Assembly (NCBI GenBank): GCA_025358555.1
Contig: JANYJD010000209.1
Location: 1 to 34,706, forward strand
Source of the DNA: Rhodoferax sp.
GTDB lineage: Bacteria; Pseudomonadota; Gammaproteobacteria; Burkholderiales; Burkholderiaceae_C
Direction of reading: 5' to 3'
DNA length: 34,706 nucleotides
Below the pieces are notes generated by a model that worked only from the letters and a program-made list of their open reading frames with translations, had not been told where the DNA came from and ran no database searches. This document shows, piece by piece, positions 18,352 through 27,735 of the stretch (its first letter is position 1; the number at the start of each line of letters is the position of its first letter). The translations under genes and the position numbers were made by a program.

Positions 18352-18383
18352 GGGTCTTTCTCGTCGGCCTGTCAGGCTTTGTG

Positions 18384-20120
18384 TCAGGTTTTGCGCCGCT
18401 CATGCTCAACCGTTTCCAGTAAAAAAGCTGCCGCCACCGACGCATTGATCTTGCAGTCCAGCAACAGCGGGCCTTGCGGGTTTAGCAGTGCGGGGGCAAG
18501 TTTTTGCAGTTCGTCCAGAGTGCGGACGGTGTGCGCCTCAAAACCGAAAGCCTGCGCGATGGGTGCGAAGTCGATGTCGGCAAATATTGCCGTCGACACC
18601 GGCATGTCCCGCATCTTCAGGTAATGCAGCTCGGCGCCGTAGGCACCGTCGTTCATCAGCACAATCACCAAGGGGATGCCTTCGCGGGCGGTGGTTTCCA
18701 GCTCGCTGAGCGTCATCAGAAAGCCGCCGTCGCCAATGAAGAGCACCGTGGTGCGGTCCGGCGTGCCGCAGGCAAATCCCAGCGCCGTGCCAAACCCCAT
18801 GCCGATGGATGCGAAATCGACTGTGTTTTTGATGTGGTCAGGCCCCGGCACAGCAATGTACGGCATGATCTGCAAAAAATTGCCGGCGTCATACACCGCG
18901 TTGCGGTTTTGCGGCAGAAGCTTGTCAAGCGCCATCGCCAGTGCGCGCGGGTCCATGGTGCGGGCGGTGTGGGCGGGCTGGAATTCACCCGCCAGATCGA
19001 CGTTGGCAAGGCGCTGCCGTGTCTCAGGGGAATAAAAGAGTTTGTCGGATGGCGCGCGGCCAGGCACGGCCTCAATCAATTGCTCTGCCGCAGCGCGTGC
19101 ATCGGCGATCAACGCCACATCGGCATGGAACCAGCGGCCAATGCTGGCGTGTGCCAGATCGACCTGAATCAACGGCACGTTGACGGGCAGTGACGTGCCA
19201 AAACTGGTGGTGCGCTGGTTCAGCCCCGCGCCAAACGCGACGATGCAGTCAGCCTGATCGATCAGCCTGCGTCCAGCTGCGTGCGAGAAAGAGCCGACAA
19301 CGCCGAGGTTGTAATCGTGGCCGCGAAACATGTCTTTGGCCTTGAGCGTGGTGGCCAGCACGGCACCGACCTTGTCCGCCAGACGCGCTATAGCGTCACG
19401 CGCGCCCGCGCGGTGCGCGCCCAGGCCCACCACAAACAGGGGTCTGCGGCTTCTGGCCAACATCGCGGCGGCGGTTTCAATGGCCGGAGCGCGGGCCTGG
19501 CTGCGCTTGGCGGGCGGGGCCGCAACAGCGGTGTCCGCAGCGTGTTGCGCATCTGTCTGCATCGGAAAATCGGGAGAATGGGGAGAATCGACCAGCCCGA
19601 ACTGCACGTTCATCGGCAGCAACAGCGCCACGCAGCCGCCCCACTGGGTTGCGCTGATGGCGTTGGCCAGGGTCTGCCTGGCGCTTGACGCATCGCTGGC
19701 CACATAAGTTTTCATGCCGCCCGCTGCCAGAACGCCCGCCACATTGAACTCTTTGGTGTCCGGCTCGGTCTCGCCGGACGCCCGATGCGCGATGGCACTG
19801 GCACCAAAGATGATCAGCACGCGTGAACCGGTCCGCTGCGCGTACGCCGCGCCGTGCATGGCGTTGGCAGTTGCAGGTCCCCTGCCGATGATGGCGACGC
19901 CCAGTTTGCCGGTGGCAGCGGCATAGCCTTCGGCCATGGAGACCGCGTTGTTCTCATGCCGCGCGGCGTAAAAACGCACGCCGATGGCGTCCAGAGTGGT
20001 GACGAAGAGGGCGGTGTCGTCGCTCATCAGTCCGAACACCGACTCAATTCCTGCGCGCTTGATGTCATGGGCCAGCGCTTCATAGGCGGGCACCTGTTTG
20101 TCTTTGTCAGATGAAGACAT
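18384..20120 (-). CDS. Thiamine-diphosphate-dependent enzyme (acetolactate synthase/decarboxylase superfamily)
   Basis: A 578-residue ThDP enzyme with the usual three domains: Pyr (residues about 10-170), central (about 210-340) and PP (about 390-560). Glu56 in RHENNAVSMAEGYA is the conserved glutamate that activates the cofactor. The PP motif starts at GDG 463-465 and ends with ND about 26 residues later (VIVLMNDGAYGAE), so the protein should be active. Relatives carboligate or decarboxylate 2-oxoacids, split oxalyl-CoA or cleave cyclic 1,2-diketones. The ATG at 20120 has AGGAG five bases upstream; an upstream in-frame start at 20138 does not. It lies 36 bp after livG and before BVMO1, which puts it inside the catabolic operon and argues against a house-keeping acetolactate synthase; no small regulatory subunit is present. 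Confidence 0.85.
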   Translation of the reverse strand: MSSSDKDKQVPAYEALAHDIKRAGIESVFGLMSDDTALFVTTLDAIGVRFYAARHENNAVSMAEGYAAATGKLGVAIIGRGPATANAMHGAAYAQRTGSRVLIIFGASAIAHRASGETEPDTKEFNVAGVLAAGGMKTYVASDASSARQTLANAISATQWGGCVALLLPMNVQFGLVDSPHSPDFPMQTDAQHAADTAVAAPPAKRSQARAPAIETAAAMLARSRRPLFVVGLGAHRAGARDAIARLADKVGAVLATTLKAKDMFRGHDYNLGVVGSFSHAAGRRLIDQADCIVAFGAGLNQRTTSFGTSLPVNVPLIQVDLAHASIGRWFHADVALIADARAAAEQLIEAVPGRAPSDKLFYSPETRQRLANVDLAGEFQPAHTARTMDPRALAMALDKLLPQNRNAVYDAGNFLQIMPYIAVPGPDHIKNTVDFASIGMGFGTALGFACGTPDRTTVLFIGDGGFLMTLSELETTAREGIPLVIVLMNDGAYGAELHYLKMRDMPVSTAIFADIDFAPIAQAFGFEAHTVRTLDELQKLAPALLNPQGPLLLDCKINASVAAAFLLETVEHERRKT

Positions 20121-20156
20121 GGAAACTCCTGAGGGCATATCCAGGCTTGCAGCGGA

Positions 20157-20954
<798 letters not shown>

Positions 20955-20962
20955 GTCTGTGC

Positions 20963-21724
20963 CTAAGCTGCTGACGCAGACGATTCGCGCTTGGCACCCA
21001 GGTAGGACTCTTTCATGGCTTCGCTGGCGGCCACATCGGCGGAGGGTCCCGACAGCACGATCCGGCCACGGTCCAAGATATACGCAGTGGCTGCAAACTC
21101 AAGCGCGAGGCGCGCGTTCTGCTCCACGATCAGCATCGACGTTCCCAGCGTTTCGCCCACGACCAGCAGTTGTTTGTAGATGGCTTTGACAATCAGCGGC
21201 GCCAGCCCGAGAGACAGCTCGTCCACCAGCAGCAGGGTTGGGCTTGCCACCAGAGCGCGCCCCAGTGCCAGCATTTGCTGCTCGCCGCCCGACAGCCATC
21301 CTGCGGCTTGCTGGCGCCGCTCCAGCAGGCGGGGAAAGAGCGTGTATACCGCATCCATGCGTTCGCGCACGGCCGAGCGGGGAAGTATCGCGGCACCCAC
21401 GCTCAGATTGTCCTCAACGGTGAGTTGCTTGAAGACAAGCCGGCCTTCGGGCACCAGCCCCATCCCCATACGCACCAGCCGGTGCGAAGGCATGCCCAGC
21501 ACGGATTTTCCGTCAAACTGCACGCTGCCTTGGGTCACATGCCCGTGGTGCAGGTCCAGCAGGCCCGTGACGGCCCTAATCAGTGTGGTTTTGCCAGCGC
21601 CGTTGGCACCCAGCAGCGCCACAATGCTGCCCTTGGGAACCGACAAGCTCACGTCTTCCAGCGCCAGGCCCTTGCGCGCGTAGCCGACCGAGAGCCCTTT
21701 GACTTCAAGCGTGTCGGCCATCAT
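20963..21724 (-). CDS. livF: ABC transporter ATP-binding protein, branched-chain amino acid type (LivF-like)
   Basis: Second ATPase of the importer. Walker A is GANGAGKTT near residue 38, the signature is LSGGEQQMLALGRAL, Walker B is LLLVDELSLGLAP (the usual Pro after DE is Leu), and IVEQNARLALEFA is the LivF-type switch region. The frame is open for another 70 codons upstream inside livM, but the family start is the ATGATG at 21724/21721, whose first ATG overlaps the livM stop (ATGA). With that start the protein is 253 residues, normal for LivF. It is coupled to livM and followed closely by livG. Confidence 0.92.
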   Translation of the reverse strand: MMADTLEVKGLSVGYARKGLALEDVSLSVPKGSIVALLGANGAGKTTLIRAVTGLLDLHHGHVTQGSVQFDGKSVLGMPSHRLVRMGMGLVPEGRLVFKQLTVEDNLSVGAAILPRSAVRERMDAVYTLFPRLLERRQQAAGWLSGGEQQMLALGRALVASPTLLLVDELSLGLAPLIVKAIYKQLLVVGETLGTSMLIVEQNARLALEFAATAYILDRGRIVLSGPSADVAASEAMKESYLGAKRESSASAA

Positions 21725-22827
21725 TTTTTCCGCCAGGCCAACCAGCGGCCGCGCAGCTTTGTGCCCATGCTGGCAATGCCGCCCGGCGCGAAGATCAGCA
21801 GCAGAATCACCATCATGCCGAAGATCACCTGAACAAGCTGGGCTTTGTGGTCGATCAGCAGCACGCGCATCAGTCCGGTGGAGTCTCCTGCCTGGGATGC
21901 CACCCCGGTGATGATCGAGGGCAGCAGCAGCCATACCGCCGCGCCCACCAGGGCGCCCGGCAACGACCCCATGCCGCCGATGATGATCATGGCGATGAAC
22001 TGGATGGCGAATTGAATGCCGAAGAATTCAGAAGTGACATTGGTAAGGTAGTAGGCGTACAAGGCACCTGCCATGGCAGCGATGGCCGAACTTAGGCCGA
22101 ACGCCTTGAGGCGCAGGAAACGGACGTCAACGCCGGCCGAAGTGGTGGCCAGTTCATGGTCCCGCATGGCCATCATGGCGCGGCCTTCGCGTGAGCGCAG
22201 GCTATTCTTGAGCGCCCAGTAAACCAGCGCCACGACGGGCGCAAGGAAGAAATACCAGCGCATGGGCGAGCTTAGATCGATGCCCGCCAAAGTGGCCGGC
22301 TTGTAGGGAACGCCCACCACATCGAAAAATTTGAATTGGTACTCCTGGAATGCAAATACCACGATGTAGTGCACCGCAAAGGTGGACAAAACGAAGTACA
22401 AACCTCGCACCCGAAGCGATGGCAGGCCCGCAATCACCCCGGCCAGAGCACCTGCCAGACCGGCAGCCAGCAGCACCAGCGGGAACGGCCAGCCCCATTG
22501 CGACCCCGTGATGGCAGCGGTCATTGCCCCCACCGCGTAGAACGCTGCATGGCCGATGGAAATCAACCCGGCACAGCCGGTCAGGTAGTTGAGCGACAGC
22601 GCACCCAGCATGGCAATCAGCATCAGGTTGACCTGGCTTAAGCCCAGGTTGAGCAACTGCATGTTGGAAAGCCGGATGCCGAAGACGGCGCGGTCGGTCA
22701 GCACCACTGGCAAGTAGCAAAGCAGCGCCACGGATGCGACCAGCCAGAACCATCGCGATGGCGTGTTCCAGCTGCTGGTCCGGATGCCGGGCATGGCGGG
22801 TGGCGATGGGAATGTGGATGAGGTCAT
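21721..22827 (-). CDS. livM: ABC transporter permease, branched-chain amino acid type (LivM-like)
   Basis: Inner-membrane permease of the importer, 368 residues with about nine or ten hydrophobic segments. LNYLTGCAGLISIGHAAFYAVGA is the conserved LivM region, and LKAFGLSSAIAAMAGALYAYY and IIGGMGSLPGALVGAAVW form the cytoplasmic coupling region and last helices. I chose the ATG at 22827 (MTSSTFPS); an in-frame start at 22881 would overlap livH. The C-terminus is basic (LRGRWLAWRKK), as is common in this family. It follows livH by 40 bp and overlaps livF by four bases. Confidence 0.9.
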   Translation of the reverse strand: MTSSTFPSPPAMPGIRTSSWNTPSRWFWLVASVALLCYLPVVLTDRAVFGIRLSNMQLLNLGLSQVNLMLIAMLGALSLNYLTGCAGLISIGHAAFYAVGAMTAAITGSQWGWPFPLVLLAAGLAGALAGVIAGLPSLRVRGLYFVLSTFAVHYIVVFAFQEYQFKFFDVVGVPYKPATLAGIDLSSPMRWYFFLAPVVALVYWALKNSLRSREGRAMMAMRDHELATTSAGVDVRFLRLKAFGLSSAIAAMAGALYAYYLTNVTSEFFGIQFAIQFIAMIIIGGMGSLPGALVGAAVWLLLPSIITGVASQAGDSTGLMRVLLIDHKAQLVQVIFGMMVILLLIFAPGGIASMGTKLRGRWLAWRKK

Positions 22828-22867
22828 GGAAGCATCTCGACGGCCTGCAAGGCGATTCCAGCGGCCA

Positions 22868-23734
22868 TCAGACCCGGCCAAGCTCGCGTTGGCCGAACAG
22901 GCCCCAGGGGCGAACCATCAGGATCAGCATCAACAACACGTAAATCAGGATGTCGCTCGATTTGGGCGATATGTAGGAGGCCGCGAACTGCTCGATCAAG
23001 CCCACCAGCAAACCCCCGACGATGGCGCCCGGAATGCTCTGCATGCCGCCGATGACAACCGCAGGCAAAGCCAGCAGCCCAATGCTCTCCAGCTCGGTTG
23101 AGACGATCTGCAACTGGCCCAGAAAAAGGCCGCCGATGCCCGCCAAAACGCTGCCGATGGCCCAGGCAAGCCGGTTCATCACATTGACATTGACGCCGGA
23201 GACAATGGCTGCCTCATGGTTGTCGGCCGTGGCACGCATCAGCAGGCCGATGGAAGTAAATTTGAAGAACGCGCCAAAACCCGCCATGCAAGCCCAACTG
23301 ACCAGCGCCGCGATCAGGTGCAACTGTGAAATGCGCACACCGCCCACCAGAAAAATCCCTGCGGGCAGCGGCGTTACCAGGGTGCGCCCTTGGGGTCCGA
23401 AACCCATCTCGATCAGGGCGCGCAGCACGATTGACAGTGCAATGGTGAGCATGATGACCGACAGCATCGGCCGGCCCGCCAGAGGCTGGATCAGCAGGAC
23501 ATGGATCACCACACCCAAAGTCGCGCAGGCGCCAATGATGGCCGCAATCGCCAGGGGAAAGGGCAAGCCGAGCAGCGTGATTGCGGTAACCGCGAAGAAT
23601 GCGCCGCACACCACAAACATGCCCTGAGCAAAGTTGAAGACGTCGGTGGCCTTGAAGACCACCGCGAACCCCAAAGCCACCAGGCCGTAGATGCTGCCTA
23701 GCGCCAGACCGCTGAGGAGTACTTGGGCAAACAT
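22868..23734 (-). CDS. livH: ABC transporter permease, branched-chain amino acid type (LivH-like)
   Basis: First permease of the importer, 288 residues with about eight membrane segments. It begins with LLSGLALGSIYGLVALGFAVVFKATDVFNFAQG, the standard LivH N-terminal block, and later has RATADNHEAAIVSGVNVN and VVIGGMQSIPGAIVGGLLVG. The ATG at 23734 is the normal family start. It lies 72 bp after the binding-protein gene and 40 bp before livM, in the usual order K-H-M-F-G for this transporter class. Confidence 0.92.
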   Translation of the reverse strand: MFAQVLLSGLALGSIYGLVALGFAVVFKATDVFNFAQGMFVVCGAFFAVTAITLLGLPFPLAIAAIIGACATLGVVIHVLLIQPLAGRPMLSVIMLTIALSIVLRALIEMGFGPQGRTLVTPLPAGIFLVGGVRISQLHLIAALVSWACMAGFGAFFKFTSIGLLMRATADNHEAAIVSGVNVNVMNRLAWAIGSVLAGIGGLFLGQLQIVSTELESIGLLALPAVVIGGMQSIPGAIVGGLLVGLIEQFAASYISPKSSDILIYVLLMLILMVRPWGLFGQRELGRV

Positions 23735-23806
23735 GGTGTGCTTCTTGCGTTTTGCAGCGGTACGGTGGGTCAGGGCGCGGTCATGTCGCAGTAGGCGTTT
23801 TCCGGT

Positions 23807-25102
23807 TTATTTGACGTATTTCGTGTAGTCGCTGAAATCACCATACGGCTTGTACTTCTTGGCGCCGAAGTCATAGCCGAGCATGCGGAATGCGACCGGG
23901 CCGGTGTGGTTGTCCGGCGTGAAAGTAATTGGTGCGGTCAGTCCCTTGGTGTCCACTGAGAAACCCTTATTCATTGACTCAACCAGCTTGGCGCGTGTTG
24001 GTTCAGCGCCGGTTCTGGCGATGGCCTCAGCGGCCATCTGGCCGACAGCCCATCCCGCCACGTAGTTGATGTCTTCCTTGATTGCCCCGTGGTTGAACTT
24101 GTCAGCCGCCGCCACCATTTCGCGGTTGCCTGGCGCCTGGTCGGTGCCGCCGGGTGTGAAGCAGCTCACGACGTTGTAGTTCGCACCTGCTTCTGGCCCC
24201 ATGGCGGCATAGATTTGGGGCGAGAGCAGGTACGAGATGCCAAAAGCCGGGATCTTCAGGCCGTATTGCTGCATCGCCTTCATGGTGAGGATGGCGGTGT
24301 TGGGAACCCCATAAATGGTGATGAAGTCGGGCTTCTGGGCGATGATTTCCAGCACCTGCGGCGTCACGTCTGCGGCAGTGACCTTCATGGTCACCATAGT
24401 GGAAGTGCCTCCAAGTTTGGCTGCTGCTGCTGCGACCATTTGGGCATACTCCGTGCCGCCAGCGCTCTCAATCGACACCACCATGACCTTGGGGGCCTTG
24501 AGCTTGAGTTGCTCGGTGTAATAGCCGACGCCGGTTTGTGCCATTTGGGTGTAGCCGCAAAAGCCGCCATAGACCAGCGCAGAGACGGGTTCAGACAACG
24601 GTTTGGTGCTGGTGTAGGTGCCGACAATCGGTATTTTGCCTGCCCGGATGGTGGGTGCCAGGGATACCTGGGAGCTTGACGAGCCCATGCCCGAGATCCC
24701 GAGCACGGGGGTCTGGCCCGCCAGTTTTTCGTAATTGATCTTGTCCTGCGCCGGGTTGAAACGGCTGTCTTCCGCCAGTACGTTGATCTTGCGGCCATTG
24801 ACGCCGCCGGTCTCGTTGAGCTTGCGCATGTAAGCCTGGAAGCCAGTGGCCCAGATGCTCTGCGACGCGGAGGCGGGGCCGCTCATGTCCATCATCACAC
24901 CCCAGTCAATGCGGTCTTTGTAGACGCCATCGGCGGGGGCTTCGAACTGCGCCATCGCGCCCATGGAGAAACCGGCCAGCGCCAGTGCTACGGAAAATTT
25001 GGTTACGCCCATACCCAAGCCCAAGCCCAAGGAATAGCCGGACTTGGACACAGGCCTGCTTTGCATGGAAGCAGGGGCGATGGTGTTTTGTTTGACTTTC
25101 AT
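23807..25102 (-). CDS. ABC transporter substrate-binding protein, branched-chain amino acid type
   Basis: Periplasmic binding protein of the liv-type importer, 431 residues, a little longer than LivK (about 370). A signal peptide with core VALALAGFSMGAMA and likely cleavage before Gln (AMA-Q) is preceded by an unusually long N-region of about 35 residues that contains a Gly-Leu repeat from three CCCAAG-type hexamers near 25013-25033. The mature part has DWGVMMDMSGPAS, FNPAQDKINYEKLA and GISGMGSSSSQVSLAP, the ligand-binding folds of the type I periplasmic protein. The ATG at 25102 has GGAG five bases upstream. As first gene of the operon it has a recognisable promoter. Subfamily members often bind aromatic or other hydrophobic acids; the ligand here is not known. 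Confidence 0.9.
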   Translation of the reverse strand: MKVKQNTIAPASMQSRPVSKSGYSLGLGLGMGVTKFSVALALAGFSMGAMAQFEAPADGVYKDRIDWGVMMDMSGPASASQSIWATGFQAYMRKLNETGGVNGRKINVLAEDSRFNPAQDKINYEKLAGQTPVLGISGMGSSSSQVSLAPTIRAGKIPIVGTYTSTKPLSEPVSALVYGGFCGYTQMAQTGVGYYTEQLKLKAPKVMVVSIESAGGTEYAQMVAAAAAKLGGTSTMVTMKVTAADVTPQVLEIIAQKPDFITIYGVPNTAILTMKAMQQYGLKIPAFGISYLLSPQIYAAMGPEAGANYNVVSCFTPGGTDQAPGNREMVAAADKFNHGAIKEDINYVAGWAVGQMAAEAIARTGAEPTRAKLVESMNKGFSVDTKGLTAPITFTPDNHTGPVAFRMLGYDFGAKKYKPYGDFSDYTKYVK

Positions 25103-25163
25103 GGTGTCTCCAAGGTTGAGCAAAAACATTCTGGCTGTCGAAAATTAATCCGAATTTATGAAA

Positions 25164-25169
25164 ATTATA
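25164..25169 (-). promoter_or_regulatory. Candidate extended -10 promoter for the transport/catabolic operon
   Basis: On the minus strand the sequence reads TGG-TATAAT, a consensus -10 box with an upstream TG (extended -10), about 60 bases before the start codon of the binding-protein gene. The -35 region is weak: TGAACA is 19 bases upstream. The surrounding 130 bp are AT-rich and free of genes. This is the best promoter match I noticed in the window and would drive the genes from 25102 down to 14846. Confidence 0.55.
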
Positions 25170-25231
25170 CCACTCAGTAGCTTTTATGTGTTCATGAGTA
25201 GATTTTTTGTATCAGTGTTTTCCCTAGCGAT

Positions 25232-25963
25232 TTAAAGTGCTGCACCGCCATCCATGGCCACTTCAGATCCGGTCATGTAGCGGCTCTCATCACTCAGCAG
25301 AAACAGCACCAATCCGGCGATCTCCTCTTTGGTGCCCAGGCGCTTCATGGGCACTTGCTGAACGCGTCTCAGGTTTTCCTCGCGCGACCGGACATTGAGC
25401 ATGTCGGTGTCAATCGGGCCGGGATGCACCGAGTTGACCCGGATGTTTTTGCTTGCAAGTTCAAGCGCTGCAGCTTTCGTCATGCCGCGCACAGCCCATT
25501 TGGTTGCGGTGTAGGCGATCGCATTGGGCGCGCTGCGCAGGGCCACGGTGGACGACATGTTGACGATGGCACCACCGCCCGCGCGCTCAAAGGCGGCAAC
25601 CACGGCTCGCATGCCCAGAAAGGTGCCTAACTGGTTGACTCGGGTGTGGCGCTCGAACTGGGCGGTGTCCGTGTCCGCGATGGATACTGGCGTGTAAACA
25701 CCTGCGTTGTTGACAAGGCCAGACAGCTTTCCGATCTTCTCGGCCACCGCGACGGCGTCAGTCCACTGCGTTTCGCTGGTGACGTCAAGCCGCTGGAAAG
25801 TGCACGCTGCACCCAACTCACGCGCCAATTTTTCGCCATCTTCCACCAGCACATCGCAAATCACAACCCTGCCGCCTTCTGCGACCAGGCCACGCGCCTG
25901 CGCCTCGCCCAGGCCGCGGGCGCCGCCGGAAATCAGATATACCCTGTCAGTGAATCGGGCCAT
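25232..25963 (-). CDS. Short-chain dehydrogenase/reductase next to BVMO2
   Basis: A 243-residue classical SDR. The cofactor motif SGGARGLG is at residues 12-19, an Asp at the end of strand two (VICDVL) suggests NAD(H), NNAG is near 86, and the catalytic pair is Tyr151/Lys155 (YTATK) with SST upstream. The resemblance is to secondary-alcohol and hydroxysteroid dehydrogenases (for example MSSTVALRSAPNAIAYTATKWAVRGMTKAAALELA, described here only as a region near 138-170). It follows BVMO2 by 21 bp, so it probably makes or removes the ketone used by that enzyme. It is the last gene before the promoter region of the liv operon. Confidence 0.9.
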   Translation of the reverse strand: MARFTDRVYLISGGARGLGEAQARGLVAEGGRVVICDVLVEDGEKLARELGAACTFQRLDVTSETQWTDAVAVAEKIGKLSGLVNNAGVYTPVSIADTDTAQFERHTRVNQLGTFLGMRAVVAAFERAGGGAIVNMSSTVALRSAPNAIAYTATKWAVRGMTKAAALELASKNIRVNSVHPGPIDTDMLNVRSREENLRRVQQVPMKRLGTKEEIAGLVLFLLSDESRYMTGSEVAMDGGAAL

Positions 25964-25984
25964 GGCGGTTTCCTTTGGTAAAAG

Positions 25985-27664
25985 TCAGGCGGTTTGCAGC
26001 GGTTGATGGATTGGCAACCGGTTGGGCTGATGGTCTGAAGTGGACAGCCTGGCTTCAAAATTGAAGCCCCGGTAGCCATCTGCCACCACCCCATTGCAGA
26101 TATTGGTGTAGGTGCCCAAACCACCAATGTAGGGCAGGAAAACGCGCGGCTTGCCAGGGATGTTGGCGCCCATGTACCAGGATTGGGTGCCGGTGAACAG
26201 CGTCTTGGACGCCACCTCGTTCACATGTGCGACCCAGTCGTCCTCGGCCTGCTGCGTGGGCTCTGCGACTGCCAGGTTGGTGGCCTGCATGTGTTGCAGG
26301 CAGTCCGCTATCCACTCGACATGCTGCTCAATGGCCATGATCACATTGGTCAAGACCGAAGGGCTGCCGGGGCCGGTGATGAGAAACAAATTTGGGAAAC
26401 CCACCGTCATCAAACCCAGGTACGTGCGTGGCCCCGCCGTCCACTTTTCCTTCAGGGCCTGCCCACCCTTGCCACGAATGTCAATGCGGTCCAGGGCACC
26501 CGTTACCGCGTCATAGCCGGTAGCGAAGACGATGCTGTCAAACTCATGCAGTCCGGCTGTCGTGCGAATGCCGTCAGCAGCAATCGCTTCAATGGGTGAC
26601 GCCTTCAGGTCCACCAAGCTCACATGCTGCTGGTTGTAGGTTTCATAGTAATCGGTATCGACGCAAATTCTCTTGGTGCCAATGGCATGGTCGGTCGGAG
26701 CCAGCAGCTTGGCGACCTCCGGGTCTTTGACGGTGTTTCGAATTTTGTTGCGCACGAACTCGGCGGCATCGTCGTTGGCTTTTTTGTTGGAGTAAATGTC
26801 GTTGAAGGCGTGCGTGTAATTGGCGCCGCCCTTGGCCCAGCGGCGTTCGTATTCCTGCTGGCGCTCCAGCTCGCTGACGTCGGCGCTGGCGAACTGGCTG
26901 TAGTCATACAAAATGCCAGAGCGGGTGGTCTTGGCCTCTTTGCGGCGTTCTGCGTACTTGGATTTCCAGGCCTGCTGCTCCTGCTGCGGCAAAGGCCGGT
27001 TCCACGCCGGAATGCTGAAGTTGGGTGTGCGCTGGAATACCACCACCTGTGCGGCCTGCTTTGCAATCTGCGGAATGCTCTGGATGCCCGACGAGCCGGT
27101 GCCAATGATGCCGACGCGCTGCCCGGTAAAGTCCACCGCCTCGTGCGGCCAACTGCCGGTGTGGTACCACTTGCCCTTGAAGTCCGCCAGGCCTTGCATG
27201 TCCGGCACACGGGCTGCAGACAGGCAGCCGCTCGCAAATATCAAAAAGCGCGAGGTCACCCGGTCACCGCGCTCGCTCGTCGTTGTCCAGTGGTTGTCCG
27301 ACTGATCGTACCTTGCGCTGTTTACCCGCGCGTTGAGCTGGATGTCCGGGCGCAGCCCGAACCGGTCCGCCACGTGGTTGATGTAGCGCAGTATTTCCGC
27401 CTGCTTGGGATAACGCTCGGTCCATTGCCACTCTTGCTGCAACTCTTCCGAGAACGAGTAGGAATACTGCATGCTCTCCACATCGCAGCGCGCACCGGGG
27501 TAGCGGTTCCAGTACCAGGTGCCGCCCACGCCATCGCCCGCCTCAAAAACCCGTGCCGTCAGGCCGAGCCGGCGCAGCCTGTAGAGCATGTACAGCCCGG
27601 CAAAACCGGCACCGACTACAACCGCATCGAAATGCCCGTGGCCTTTTTCATTTGGATGGCTCAT
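25985..27664 (-). CDS. Baeyer-Villiger monooxygenase, cyclohexanone-monooxygenase type (BVMO2)
   Basis: A 559-residue FAD/NADPH enzyme expected to convert a cyclic or linear ketone to a lactone or ester. It has GAGFAG near residue 18, TWYWNRYPGARCDVES near 50, the fingerprint FKGKWYHTGSWP at 162-173, VGIIGTGSSGIQ near 180, ATGYDAVTG, and a C-terminus with SWYMGANIPGKPR. The ATG at 27664 has GGAG six bases upstream; the frame is open further but that part lacks family features. It shares long conserved blocks with BVMO1 (7.6 kb away) and is a paralogue of it, without the hexamer-repeat insert. It lies between an esterase and an SDR gene, the set needed for alcohol to ketone to lactone to hydroxy acid. 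Confidence 0.92.
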   Translation of the reverse strand: MSHPNEKGHGHFDAVVVGAGFAGLYMLYRLRRLGLTARVFEAGDGVGGTWYWNRYPGARCDVESMQYSYSFSEELQQEWQWTERYPKQAEILRYINHVADRFGLRPDIQLNARVNSARYDQSDNHWTTTSERGDRVTSRFLIFASGCLSAARVPDMQGLADFKGKWYHTGSWPHEAVDFTGQRVGIIGTGSSGIQSIPQIAKQAAQVVVFQRTPNFSIPAWNRPLPQQEQQAWKSKYAERRKEAKTTRSGILYDYSQFASADVSELERQQEYERRWAKGGANYTHAFNDIYSNKKANDDAAEFVRNKIRNTVKDPEVAKLLAPTDHAIGTKRICVDTDYYETYNQQHVSLVDLKASPIEAIAADGIRTTAGLHEFDSIVFATGYDAVTGALDRIDIRGKGGQALKEKWTAGPRTYLGLMTVGFPNLFLITGPGSPSVLTNVIMAIEQHVEWIADCLQHMQATNLAVAEPTQQAEDDWVAHVNEVASKTLFTGTQSWYMGANIPGKPRVFLPYIGGLGTYTNICNGVVADGYRGFNFEARLSTSDHQPNRLPIHQPLQTA

Positions 27665-27735
27665 GAATTTCTCCAGATATGCAGCTTCAAATCGGGTGAT
27701 GAAGGTCAAGGCAAATGCAAGCGCCAAGCAGCATG

